Below are positions 11,576-22,009 of a stretch of 33,122 bases of DNA, piece after piece. The position numbers and the translations under genes are program-made. The notes beneath the pieces are model-generated. The model saw only the letters and a list, made by a program, of their open reading frames with translations, searched no databases and was not told the DNA's origin. Every line of letters starts with the position of its first letter. Positions within the stretch are counted from its first letter, which is position 1. The stretch covers positions 23,306 through 56,427 of the forward strand of contig CAKKTI010000104.1 in the NCBI GenBank assembly GCA_920105805.1, read 5' to 3'. This DNA is from Condylostoma magnum. Taxonomy: Eukaryota > Ciliophora > Heterotrichea > Heterotrichida > Condylostomatidae.

Positions 11576-12831
11576 TGTTGAAAATATTTAATTTCTCTTC
11601 TTTTAATCTTATTGTGTATAAAATTATTGTGCAGTTATAAATTAGGTTGTTTTTAAAATATCAAATGAAAATAAGTTTTTTCGATGTGTTATATGCATTT
11701 ATATTTTAAGAGTTATTAACATATTTCATATAGACATGCAATTTCAAGAAGTTTAGATGTTTCCTTATATTTTAAACCGATTGAAATTGTATAATTTATT
11801 CTATGACTGAGAAATTATCTTTATATAGTAAATATCTATTAAAATTAAGAATAGTATATACAGATAAAAGTAATTCTATGTAATCAATTAAATCCTTATA
11901 TTTATAATAACATTTATGCATATACTTCTGACTTAATATAGACTATACAACTGTTGGCAAGGTCAAAATTTACCCATATTCAGTAGTTAGACATAATAAA
12001 TTCTATGACTTAGGAATAAGTACTATTTTTAGGATTTGGAGTTAATAATGGATATCGCTAAATTATCATACCATTGTTCTGCTTTATTAATAAGAAAAAT
12101 GATCATATATGTTGAGCCAAGTCAATTGAATAACTATATCTAAAATACTACCAATATGCTCTAGCAAGGTTAAACCAAGCCCTTTTAGATTAAATTATTA
12201 TCAATCAAATGACTTAAAAGTTAGATTATGGAAATATATATTCTAATCTCCATAGTGAACGGGAAAATTACTAAATTATAATAAAGAAGTTATAATATAT
12301 CAAACAATTCTAGTTTCTCTTAGATAATAAAAGTAGTAAATAAGATTAAAGTCATATTCTCTAGCCGAAATGTTCTTAAAACGATAAAAAATTGGCTAAT
12401 TTCAATGGCTAAAAGAAGATTATTTTTATCAAAATTATAAAAACTTATGTACACTAATATAATTATGTGTGCTATAATTAAAACATGAAATATATTATTG
12501 AGTAAGAAGTAGTTAAGTAATTAGAAATTTGAATTAATTATAAATGTAGATATAGCTGGAAAGGTACTTTCATAAAATTGTAGAAAATGTAATGAAATCT
12601 GAGTAAGTAAGATTAATTAAAACAACGTAATACTAGGAAAATCAATAGAGAATTTACAGGATTTTATGCTAAATTATAAACAGATTGCATTAGTTAATAA
12701 GTAAAATGGTAATTTATATGCAGAATATAGAAGTCTTATTATATAGATAATAAACTTTTAGTATAAAAGATATCTCTAATAATTTACAATAAACAAAAAC
12801 ATACATTTTATACGGTTTAGTAAACCTAATT
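11576..12831. other. 1.25-kb AT-rich intergenic region
   Basis: The composition falls to roughly 20-30% GC. One plus-strand frame from the ATG at 12005 stays open for a long way and its first 60 codons look somewhat protein-like (GFGVNNGYRQIIIPLFCF), but with only TGA as a clear break, long frames are expected by chance in AT-rich DNA. I see no recognisable domain, tRNA or repeat. It separates eIF6 and the convergent Tim44-like gene. Confidence 0.5.
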
Positions 12832-13750
12832 TTAACTCGTATCTAAATTAACAAGAGGATCTTCGCTATTTGGAGACTCAACATCTTTACTTAATGATTA
12901 ACAATAGGCTTATAAATCACATATATTAATTTTTGATTTTTACAAATTATCTTTATAGCTAGGAGCGATTTAAGTAATGTTATGCAAAATCCACTAATTT
13001 TATTATAATGCAAATTCCAGGCCTCTGCAAAAGTACCGGACTAGTCCTTTATTTTTTTTCTGTAGTCAAATATACTTCTTAATCCTTCGCGTATGCTTTG
13101 ATATAAGCTGCATATTATGGACAATCAACGTTTAAAATATTTCCAATACACACAATATATATTCCTTTGATTTAAACTTTAGTAACTTCATTTCTCTTAT
13201 TATTGTTTTTCATTGAATTTAACTAATTACGCCAATTAGTTGCTAAATTAGGAGTTAAATGTTCATTAATAGTTTCAAAATCCATTTCCATTCAAGCAGT
13301 TTACAAAATAAGAAATATTCTTTTCGTGTTCTCTACAATTGCATCATAATTTCAGATTTAATGTATATTTTATAGAATTTTTATAGCTTTCCTAGAATTC
13401 TAGTCATAACTTTTTAATACGGATAATGGTATTCTCTTGTCAAGCCTTAGTTTGCAGCGTTTGTAAGAGTAGCTAATGACAACAATGACGAAAACAATCA
13501 TTAAGATAGATGAAAAAATTCCAAGGAATATATAACCAACCTCTCCTTGATCTGCTCCACCTCCTCCATCTCCTTCACCTCTTCCACCTCCTCTATCTCC
13601 ATATCCTCCACCATATCCTCCATATCCTCCTCCTCCGCCTCCTCCTCCTCCTCCTCCGCCCCCTTTGCCTCCTCCGCCCCCTCCACCAGCACGATCTAAA
13701 ACTTCAGAAGCAATGCATAAAGCTGTGAGACTTAAATAATACATGACCAT
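12832..13750 (-). CDS. Tim44-like domain protein with signal peptide, polyglycine stretch and TM segment
   Basis: About 300 aa after removing a 16-nt intron (13060-13075). The order is: a hydrophobic leader MVMYYLSLTALCIASEV, a Gly/Tyr/Arg-rich region (two long Gly runs, then YGGYGG and GGGRGEGDGGGG) at about residues 21-70, one TM segment (FLGIFSSILMIVFVIVVISY), then a Tim44-like domain: IFLILQTAWMEMDFETINEHLTP, VQIKGIYIVCI, AAYIKAYAKDQ, and after the intron FCRGLEFALQQNQWILHNI. The tail is acidic (KDVESPNSEDP). Tim44-like domains occur in mitochondrial import proteins and in bacterial membrane proteins with similar Gly-rich regions. The two internal TGA must be Trp (NIHQIWNYDAI, LQTAWME). 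The end is placed at TAA 12832 after NLDTS; no TGA is near. Confidence 0.75.
13060..13075 (-). other. 16-nt intron in the Tim44-like gene
   Basis: The minus strand reads GTATATTTGACTACAG. Removing these 16 nt shifts the frame so that AYAKDQE joins KKNKGLVRYFCRGLEF and the Tim44-like C-terminal motif with W-x-L-x-x-I appears; without it the frame loses the domain. An alternative explanation is one surplus A in the adjacent run of eight A. Confidence 0.65.
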
Positions 13751-13805
13751 ATAAATTATAAATGGATATCAACATTTATATATATTAGAATATGCAATTT
13801 CTCCA

Positions 13806-14819
13806 TCAAATAAAGAACTAAGTATATAATTAATTAGAGTTATCCTGATTTTCACTATCTGAGAACTGCAAAGTGCGTATTTCAGAAGTAGGAGATTAGG
13901 ATTGCTTCTCAACTCCATCTTGTAATGGAGATCGAATAGTTAATAAAACCTTCTCCTCTTCTTCCTCATGCATATAGTCTCTCTTCTAAAACAATGATTT
14001 TTTTCTAGTTTTACAGATCAAATTAAAGCAGTTTCTAAAGAAGTTATTTCTTTTATACGGGTTATACCACTACCATATAGTATTCAATTTCTCTCTTGTT
14101 GTCATTCCTAAACAATACAGCTTTAAATGAAATGTAATCAAAATACTAACAAATATAACTGCTATGGCACAATAGCAAAACAATATAGCACTGATAGTAA
14201 GTACAGTTATGCTGTCATCTTATTCTTATACTTCTTATGATAAAATTGAAGTAGCTGATGCCGAATATGCCCCAGTTACCAAAATAAGTATAAAAGTACT
14301 CCAAATGAAGCTAGTGTACCAGATGTAATTTTAACTGCCTATACAATTACCAACCCAAGGGCAATGATGATCAAATCTTAATACACAAGCATTGCATATT
14401 TTGCAGTGGGAGGCTCTTGGAGGCCGTAGGATTTTACAGGTAGTACAGTATTTAATCTTATACATAAAATTTGGACCGGGAAGATGAATTATTTAAAATT
14501 AATTCCTATTCTCTCTTTTTTAGAATTCTTTTTAGTTCTATACAGCCAAAGGGGGGATAAAGCCTGGATCTGAGAATCCTGTAAGAACTTATGATAGATT
14601 AGCAATGAATTAAAGCAGTAATTGAATAATTAAAGCTGAATAATCATTATGTTCTTCGATAAATCATAAAGCTGGGAAAATTACGAAAAGGACTCCTGGA
14701 ATTATAATCAAAAGCTAGGTGAAAATGAATTATCAGTATTAATTACCCATCATTATGAGTCCTTTGCAGCAAAAAATACTTTTCCCTGGCCAGATTTAAT
14801 AATTTCTGTAAGTTTTCAT
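13806..14819 (-). CDS. DHHC-type zinc-finger protein S-palmitoyltransferase
   Basis: 337 aa. There are two N-terminal TM segments ([18 protein letters not shown] and a second around LIIQLLLQFIANL), a DPG-like SDPGFIPP motif, then the cysteine-rich domain [39 protein letters not shown] with the catalytic DHHC. Two more TM segments and the TTxE-type motif GMTTREKLN follow. The C-terminal tail is acidic (HEEEEEKV). It would S-acylate cysteines of membrane proteins on the Golgi or plasma membrane. Several Trp come from TGA in the TM region. The frame ends at TGA TGG after LYTQFFI; a TAA 24 bp earlier (after QDNSN) is a possible alternative end. Confidence 0.95.
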
Positions 14820-15167
14820 TATAAACATGCAAATTGATCCTTAATTTGGTTATTTTATATATAAATCAGATTTATTTTCTGTAGATTTCGCTTAAAGGCA
14901 AATAGATTTATTAGTTGGAAAGGTATATAATTATATTTCTGAAAAATTGACTAATAGTTGCAATATTATTAAGTCTAACTTAGCTCTATTTATTAATACT
15001 TACTTAGTGTTAATTAGCTTCTTAGTGAAAGATTTTATCCACGATATTTTATTATAAGTATTTTACAAGGTTATTGAATTATGTGTATAATTAAAGTGAT
15101 TATATAAGGTGTTTAAACTAAGAGTATCTTATTCATTTAATTAAGCATTTTAATATAATTTTAAAAT
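14820..15167. other. Intergenic, no gene seen
   Basis: About 350 bp of AT-rich DNA upstream of the palmitoyltransferase start and downstream of the small minus-strand gene. I found no convincing frame or structured RNA. Confidence 0.5.
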
Positions 15168-15374
15168 TCATTTAATGTTTTCTTAGTACCTATTATGAAA
15201 ATATTGCTCTACAGCTTTTCTTATATAGTAGTTATGAAATCTTTTGGCAAAATCTTCGTATGTATTATCTTCTTCAGTATAGTGAATGGGATATTACTAT
15301 ATCTTTGGTTACTTTTGAGAGTGATTTCTAGATGATCTTATCAATCTTTTTCCATATCTATTTAACTCATCCAT
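15168..15374 (-). CDS. Small charged protein, 68 aa
   Basis: The frame begins MDELNRYGKRLIRSSRNHS and continues through QYPIHYTEEDNTYEDFAKRF to HNYYIRKAVEQYFHNRYQE, ending at TGA after NIK (a TAA after HNRY is an alternative). It is rich in Tyr, Arg and Glu and has no hydrophobic segment. The mixed composition stands out from the flanking AT-rich spacers, so I regard it as real, but I do not recognise it. Confidence 0.5.
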
Positions 15375-15846
15375 TTTATATAAATTTTAGTTCGTTTGAC
15401 TAAAAGTGCATTTATTTGAATTATATCAAATATATTTGAGCAATTGGCTCTACAGTCTAATACCTAGCAGTATGGGTATACAAATAATATAGGCAGAATT
15501 CTAAGATATAAAATAAACCATATAAATCCTAGCAAAACTAAAGCATAAATATAAACTACTATAATTATAAATTAATGCAATCATATTTCAAAAATCATGC
15601 ATTGATAATCAATTTAACAATCATATTTTACTTATTATAATAAAAAACATTTGATAGTAATTATAAAATACACACCAATATATCATTCCAGCTTCATAAA
15701 TGGCAATTATTAGATATATAAATTCGCTACAATATATTACCTTTTGCACCTATAGTAAAAATCCCTATTAATCTTTAAAATAACAATTGATATTATTCCA
15801 TAAACTTTTAACTAAATTGATAATTTGTCACATATTTTATATAAAA
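15375..15846. other. Intergenic, no gene seen
   Basis: A 470-bp very AT-rich spacer between two divergently oriented small genes, so it should hold both promoters. There is no frame that I would call coding. Confidence 0.5.
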
Positions 15847-16155
15847 ATGGGAAACTGCTTTTAATATAGAACCACCGGTGCCTAGCTTCCCCCAAGAAGC
15901 TTAAAACGTGCAAATACAAATAAAGGAATTGTAAGCACTAAGCTTCCAGTCAATGCAGTCCAAAAGTGTATGGAATCCTGAATGGAAAATGATAAATTTA
16001 AGACGGTAGTAATTATGTAAAGTATATAAGATAATTAATTTGAATCAACCAAAGATTTTGAAGAGTAGAAGTCCACCAAATCTAATAGATCAAATCCAAG
16101 ACTGTCCAGTACAGCTTAGGAAATGCCAAATTATAGCCTGCCAGACGATGATTAG
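15847..16155 (+). CDS. Small N-myristoylated, probably palmitoylated protein
   Basis: About 102 aa beginning MGNCFQYRTTGAQLPPRS. Gly at position 2 followed by Asn and Cys is a classical dual-acylation signal (N-myristoylation at Gly2, S-acylation at Cys4), which would place the protein on membranes. The rest is hydrophilic with Lys, Ser and Thr and an acidic end (YSLPDDD). The stop is set at TAG 16153; a TAA follows three codons later, and no in-frame TGA occurs for about 85 codons. A palmitoyltransferase gene lies 1 kb away, but nothing links the two functionally. Confidence 0.6.
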
Positions 16156-16577
16156 ATGTATTAATTATTACTTTTAAATAGAAATTTAGTGGGAATATTA
16201 AGTTTTTAGTTCACTATTTGGTATAAATTTATTTAAGCATATTGCTTATATCCCAAATCAATCACTATTTATTCAACAGTGCAATATAATTATAAACAAA
16301 TTGCTTTTGTAAGCTAATATAATCAAATTATAGTATTTAATAAATTTCTGAACAAATTCAAGAATGTTAACCTGTATTTTAACATGTTTCGACTCAGTAA
16401 TAAAATGCAGCTCTAATGATTTAAATAATTGAAGGAATAAAGATTACTCTTATCAAATACTATTTTAATTAAATTCATGCTAGATTCTGCAATGTCTCAA
16501 ATAAAAACTACTTAATTAAGGCCTTACTAACAATAAAATCCCCTTTTATGTAATTTGAAAAACTTACTACATATTTA
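16156..16577. other. Intergenic, no gene seen
   Basis: About 420 bp of AT-rich DNA between two plus-strand genes. Only very short ATG frames are present. It should contain the 3' end signals of the acylated protein and the promoter of the coiled-coil gene. Confidence 0.45.
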
Positions 16578-17561
16578 ATGATAAACAGAAGAAACTCCTC
16601 AAGCTTCCAATAAACCTAATAATTACAAGTGAATAGAAGTGTAATTATTACCAGCAAAGACTTATAAAGATAAGCAATTGTATTCAATCTATAATAAAAA
16701 GAGTTGTATTAAAGAATTCAAAGATTATAAAAGTAAAATGAATAAATGAGATAAAAATTAAACTAATCAGGAAAGCTAGAAGCAAATTCAATTGATAAAC
16801 TAAATACATCTATACAAGTTTTAAATGGATAACTTTTGGAGTATTAATAAGAAATAAGAAGGAAAGATAGAACAATAGATAAATTAAATAGTATTATACA
16901 AAAATAGAAATAAGAAATAGCTAAACTAACACAAAAATTCTAAGAAGAATTGAAAAATCAGAAATTACAACTATAGGAAGAAAATTTTCGATTATAACAT
17001 AGAATATAATAAACTAATTTAATGTTAATGAACGGTAAGCTAAGTCAAGGCTCATATCAGAAAGACGGTGACAGATCTGTTCAATATAATAGCTTAGAAT
17101 AAGAATCATTGAATGAAATAGTAGAAATGAGTAAAAAGCTACTTCATTCTAAAACTATAAATAGTCATTTTGCCCACATAGCTGATTAACATAAATAAGC
17201 TGATAATGAGACGTAAAATGCAAAAAATGAAATAACTAAAAATATCTTGAAAACGAAGGTTTAAAGGTTAAAAGACAAAGTAAATGATTTGTTTAATAAA
17301 AAACAGCATTTTAAGAGGTAATATCAATTTTAATGCAATAAATTCTAAGAGTATTAGACCAATCTGGGATTAATAACTAATCTTCTATTAGAGTACATTA
17401 CTGATGTACAAAGATTAGGTTTGCTCAGCTAATGCAGTACTGTAATTGATATAGATGAGATATCTAATAAAGATAGTGACTAAATGACTACTGAAGAAAG
17501 AGCTTAAATCGTGTTAATGTTAATAAAGCATATTAAACCAAAACTAATAGAACAGAAATGA
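16578..17561 (+). CDS. Coiled-coil protein
   Basis: 327 aa. A short Ser/Gln-rich N-terminus (MINRRNSSSFQQTQQ) leads into long heptad-like segments (about residues 35-150: RIQRLQKQNEQMRQKLN, LEYQQEIRRKDRTIDKLN, KQKQEIAKLTQKFQEEL, LQLQEENFRLQHRI) and a second helical part (LNEIVEMSKKLL onward). The C-terminus is globular-looking (LGLITNLLLEYITDVQRLG ... TEERAQIVLMLIKHI) and ends EQK before TGA. Such proteins are common basal-body and ciliary components, but there is no family-specific motif that I can name. Translation starts at the first in-frame ATG upstream of the helical region. Confidence 0.7.
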
Positions 17562-17624
17562 ACTATTTCCATAAGAAAAAAGGGAAAACGACGGCATTAG
17601 TCATAGTTTTTAGTTATATTTAAA

Positions 17625-19028
17625 ATGTATAAAAAATCTCTAATTATTAACATAACCTTAGCAGCTTCTATTGGAGGATTTTTATTTGGGTATGATACAG
17701 GAGTCATTGGAGGTGCTAATCTATACATAGAAGACGAGTTTGATTTGACACCCTTCTAAGAAGAATCTATTGTTAGTATTGCTATATTAGGAGCTCTTAT
17801 TGGAGCGGGAATAGGAGGTTATCTATCAGATAAATGAGGAAGAAAGATTACTATACTAATTGCTGACATTATATTTACAGTTGGAGCAGTTCTAATGGCA
17901 TTTGCCCCTGAAATTTTAACTCTACTAGCAGGAAGACTAGTAGTGGGAATGGGAGTTGGTATAGCATCTTTTATTGTTCCTGTTTACCTAGCAGAAGTAG
18001 CTCCTAATCATATACGAGGTTGGATGATAGGCATGAATATTGTACTAGTAACAGGAGGATAATTCATATCAATCCTAATTTGTTACTTTCTAGATGGAAG
18101 ATGAAGGTGAATGCTAGGCCTAGCAGGAGTTCCCTCAATTTTATAATTCATAATCGTCCTTATACTACCAGAAAGTCCTAGATGACTATTTAAACAGGGC
18201 AGAGAAGAAGAAGGAAAGGCTATTTTAATAAGAATATCAGGAATTGATATAGAAGAATAAGTTGAGTAGATATAAAACGAGATTTTTAATGAGTAGTAAG
18301 GAAAACCTTTAGAAATTCTAAAAGAGATTAAGGAAAGAATGCCCAGGGCTCTTGTGATTGCTATAGGACTGCAATTTTTTTAACAGTTCATAGGAATCAA
18401 TACAGCGATGTATTACGGCCCTTAAGTTCTGCAAAAAGCTGGATTTGACTCAGATAAGCAAAGCACTATTATAGCTGCATTGCCCATCAGCTTTATGAAC
18501 TTTCTCGGAACTACTATACTGTCTTGTATTATAGATAAAGTTGGGAGAAGGTTAATAATGCTTATAACTCTTCCTATAATGGCTTGCTTTTTAGCCCTTT
18601 TAAGCATTGCATTTTACGATATAAACTACGGAGACAATAACTTCGGATAGAACTTAGCAATTTTTTCATTAGGAGCGTATGTTTTTTGCTTTGCTCTAGG
18701 AATTTCCTCTACTCCCTGAACAGTTAACTCAGAGATTTTCCCGTATTAGTATAGAAGCGTAGCAAACAGCTTATCTACAATGGTTAATTGGGTAAGTAAT
18801 TTTACTGTGAGTATGTCGTTCTTATCTATAATGGATAGTAGGTCAGGTGAGGTATTGGCTTGATTAGGATTAGGATTTTTTGCTATAGTAGCGTTCTTGT
18901 TTGTCTATATATTAGTACCAGAGACCAAGGGAAAGTCCTTAGATGAAATCTTTAGGTATTTCTATAGGAATGAAGGAGAAGTTCCTGATCTAATTTCTGA
19001 AAGATTACCGAGTGAGGCTATTAATTGA
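17625..19028 (+). CDS. MFS sugar transporter (hexose/inositol type)
   Basis: 467 aa, the usual length, with 12 predicted TM segments. Diagnostic motifs are GGFLFGYDTGVIGG in TM1, LSDKWGRK between TM2 and TM3, GRLVVGMGVG and PVYLAEVAP in TM4-5, PESPRWL, QQFIGINTAMYYG in TM7, DKVGRR, and PETKGKSLDEIF after TM12. These place it in the sugar porter family, probably a proton symporter or facilitator of hexoses or myo-inositol at the plasma membrane. At least six Trp are TGA, for example 17835, 18102, 18108, 18183, 18717 and 18861, each in a position where the family often has Trp. It ends at TGA 19026 after LPSEAIN. Confidence 0.96.
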
Positions 19029-19134
19029 TTGTACTTTTAGAAATGTGTTAATACAGCTTTTAATTAGTTCTATATGTTAATAGATCAGGATATTTTAAAT
19101 CTCCAAATACATATTGCATACAGTATTATAAAAA

Positions 19135-20187
19135 ATGTAGTTATCTAAACAAGAATAATTATAAAACTAAGACTAACGAACTACATCAAATACAGAGAGC
19201 TGTAAATCCCCTTTAAATCAAAATATACAAGAAAAGCCAATTTCACAGTTTTTCACTGATACAAAATCTACTTTTTTACCTATTTTACCATATCTTTAAA
19301 CAATACCAGAGGCAACTTAGGCGGATCCTCATCCTCTTTCAATAGGCAACATACTAGATATAAGAGAAACACAGTACAACGAGTAAATGTTTAGTTTTCA
19401 TAAACTTATTGCAATTAAATCTCAAGGAACAACATAAGAGGAAATTTTAATTTTTGATAAGAATAGAAGATAATTATTTGAATCAGTAATTGAAATATAA
19501 CAAGCAATATCACATAGATTAGATACAGCAAATCGCATTATAGCACTGAGCTATTTAATCGAATATACGGTTTAACTATAAAAGGAAAAAGTTCCTTCAA
19601 GCCAAAAATACTAAGCATTACCATGCAACTTCAATCACTCGTAATAAGCCCCTGAAGGACAGGCTAGAAAATATTTCACAATAGATAAATAAGAAGTGTG
19701 ATTAATACTGAACGAGCTGTTATGAGAGTACGAAGGATGCTAAGTACAAGATCCCTTTAGTGACGCCTTTAAACTCTTAAACGCCTAAAATTTAGCAATA
19801 TAGCTATAATTAAACACTTAAGCAAATTATATAGTGAAATAGTAAAATAAGAGAGCTATGAGCTTAGATTTGAACGGAATATTTGTAAAAGGGGATAATT
19901 CACCATTTTTTAATTCAACAATAAATAATTTTAACCCATAATCTGTAAGACATAATAAAACCAGAAGCTTCGAATTTGGGATTATACAGAATCAAAGAAC
20001 TCGTAAATAAGACAAAGTGTTTAATAGTCCAAAAATACGTCCAAGTTGCAATCCCCCTACAACATCCCAAATTGAATTCTAAAACTGCGAGTTTGTCAGT
20101 AATTCGCCTATAGGAAGCCCGAAATCCCGTCCAAAGCCCAAGAAGAAGGGCTGTATGAGTGATTCCTGCGATTGTATAATTTATTAA
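19135..20187 (+). CDS. Hypothetical protein with Ser/Pro-rich C-terminus and CxC tail
   Basis: About 350 aa starting MQLSKQEQLQNQDQRTTSN. The N-terminal third is polar and disordered. The middle is helical (FHKLIAIKSQGTTQEEILIFDKNRRQLFESVIEIQQAISHRLDTANRI; YFTIDKQEVWLILNELLWEYEGC). The C-terminus is Ser/Pro/Lys-rich (SPIGSPKSRPKPKKKG) and closes with CMSDSCDCIIY. The Cys-rich tail could be lipidated or bind metal; this is a guess. The only reasonable end is TAA 20185, since the next in-frame TGA lies inside the following gene. I do not recognise the family. Confidence 0.55.
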
Positions 20188-20215
20188 TTTCTTATTTATT
20201 AAATAGTAGAAAAAA

Positions 20216-21506
20216 ATGTCTCAAGGACCATTGGATTTCCATAACACCCCAACCCCCTGCTAATACACTCCTGAAGGAGAATCACCTCACTAACACGTCC
20301 CCTACACAAAGCAACCAAAGATATGCCAAAATATACTAGAGGCTATAGGTAATACACCTATGGTAAAACTCAACCAAATCCCTGTAGAAGAAAACATNNN
20401 NNNNNNNNNNNNNNNNNNNNNNNNNNNNNNNNNNNNNNNNNNNNNNNNNNNNNNNNNNNNNNNNNNNNNNNNNNNNNNNNNNNNNNNNNNNNNNNNNCCC
20501 CTACACAAAGCAACCAAAGATATGCCAAAATATACTAGAGGCTATAGGTAATACACCTATGGTAAAACTCAACCAAATCCCTGTAGAAGAAAACATCCAA
20601 TGTGAAATCTTGGTGAAATGCGAGTTCATGAATCCAGGAGGGTCTGTCAAGGACAGAATATGCAAAAGGATGATAGAAGACGCTGAGAAATCCGGGAGAA
20701 TTAACTAAGAGACCACCGTAATTGAGCCCACCTCAGGGAATACAGGAATTGGGTTAGCTATGGCATGTGCGGCCAAAGGTCTAAAGATGATTGCAACTAT
20801 GCCGGAGAGGATGAGTGCTGAAAAGGCTGATACTTTAACAGTTCTAGGAGCGGAGCTCCATAGAACTCCAGATGCCGCTTCATTTACCGATGAGCGCAGC
20901 CATATTGGACTAGCCCATAAGCTCTGTAGGGAGATTGAAAATTCAGTATTCCTAGATCAATACAGCAATGCGAGTAATCCTCTGGCTCACTACGACCAAA
21001 CAGCTGAGGAAATTTTTGATTAATGCGATGGTAGAATAGACTACATAGTTCTAACTGCTGGAACTGGAGGTAGTGCTACTGGAATTGGTAGGAAACTAAA
21101 GGAAAAGCTGCCTGATATCAAAATTATTGGAGTTGATCCCGAGGGGTCAATTCTAGCTGAGCCTAATGAACTCAATGGACCAATTGCGCCTTGGCATGTT
21201 GAAGGTCCCGGACAAAAATTCGTCCCAAGAACGTGTCAAAGATATGGAATTGACTGGTGGGTGAAGGTAAGTGATAGGGATTCCTTTATTATGGCCAGAA
21301 GAGCAATTAGAAATGAAGGCTTACTTATTGGAGGATCAGCAGGTATGGCTATATGGGCTGCTGTATAAGTGGCAAAGGAGTTGCCAGCTGATAAGAGAGT
21401 TGTTGCTTTGTTGCCGGATGGAATAAGAAACTATATGACCAAGTTTGTGAATGATGGTTGGATGAGAGAGAACGGATTTCTTGAGTAGTTAGTTAGATAA
21501 AATTGA
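20216..21506 (+). CDS. CBS: Cystathionine beta-synthase-type PLP enzyme (interrupted by an assembly gap)
   Basis: Fold II PLP enzyme condensing homocysteine with serine (or a related cysteine-synthase reaction). Motifs: [23 protein letters not shown] with the PLP lysine, [35 protein letters not shown] with the pyridine-N serine, and [13 protein letters not shown], which is characteristic of CBS rather than of plain cysteine synthase. It stops shortly after [12 protein letters not shown], so it has neither the C-terminal pair of regulatory CBS domains nor a recognisable N-terminal haem site. A 100-N gap (20398-20497) lies inside the gene, flanked by a duplicated 99 bp; when the copies are collapsed the frame is continuous (about 363 aa). 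The end is TAG 21486, TAA 21498 or TGA 21504. Confidence 0.93.
20299..20397 (+). repeat. 99-bp direct duplicate, left copy (assembly overlap)
   Basis: Identical to 20498-20596 and directly abutting the N run. It encodes the region through [14 protein letters not shown] of the PLP enzyme. Two abutting copies of one coding segment on either side of a round-number gap are best read as contig ends that overlap but were not merged. Confidence 0.9.
20398..20497. other. Assembly gap of exactly 100 N
   Basis: A run of exactly 100 N, the usual placeholder length for a scaffold join of unknown size. The flanking duplicated 99 bp indicates that the true gap is probably negative, meaning no sequence is missing. 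Confidence 0.97.
20498..20596 (+). repeat. 99-bp direct duplicate, right copy (assembly overlap)
   Basis: The second copy of 20299-20397. Gap plus duplicate add 199 bases, which is why the enzyme's reading frame appears shifted by one after the gap. Confidence 0.9.
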
Positions 21507-22009
21507 AATGATAATTTAGCCATATTAGAAATTAATTCTTCTACAACTTTTGAATTTTTACTTTGGTAGAAAAATTGATGTTAATGACCAATTACATAAA
21601 ACTTGTATTATCCTTGAGTTGATTACTTACTTAATGGGCTAGGAAATTGATCGATAGTATGACAAATCAAAGATTAAGCTACTCATACTGATTAATAGAA
21701 TAAAAACACTTGATATATCTTAATTTAAGGGGTAAATTATATATAAAATAATTAAGGGTCTTGTTTAGATTTAAGGAATTTATTAAAGACAGTTTAATGT
21801 TCACAGTGTTTAAATACATTTAAATAATAAAAGTGAAAAAGATAATAACATTTGTCTAAACTTTTCTATTAAATTATCAAAATTTGATACAATAATTAAG
21901 TTTATATTAAGCTTATTTAACAAGCCATTACAACTACCATAAATAATCTAGAAGAATGCATAAGTATAAGAAAACTTCATATAATAAATCTTAAATCATG
22001 AATTTATTA
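21507..22009. other. AT-rich convergent intergenic region
   Basis: About 500 bp between the convergent ends of the PLP enzyme and the Lys-rich gene. A plus-strand frame is open for more than 100 codons, but its composition is that of the spacers and I give it no gene. Confidence 0.45.

Noticed and set aside
12005-12800. Long plus-strand open frame between eIF6 and the Tim44-like gene
   Set aside because: It is open except for TGA triplets read as Trp, but their number is close to chance for this base composition, GC is as low as in other spacers and no motif is present.
13501-13728. Glu-rich and Leu-rich frames opposite or alongside the polyglycine region
   Set aside because: They are other-frame readings of the GGN-rich repeat; the Gly frame has a leader, TM segment and a real domain behind it.
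21250-21290. GTAAGT-like motif in the PLP enzyme (after WWVK)
   Set aside because: The unspliced reading [11 protein letters not shown] matches the enzyme family, so this is coding sequence, not an intron.
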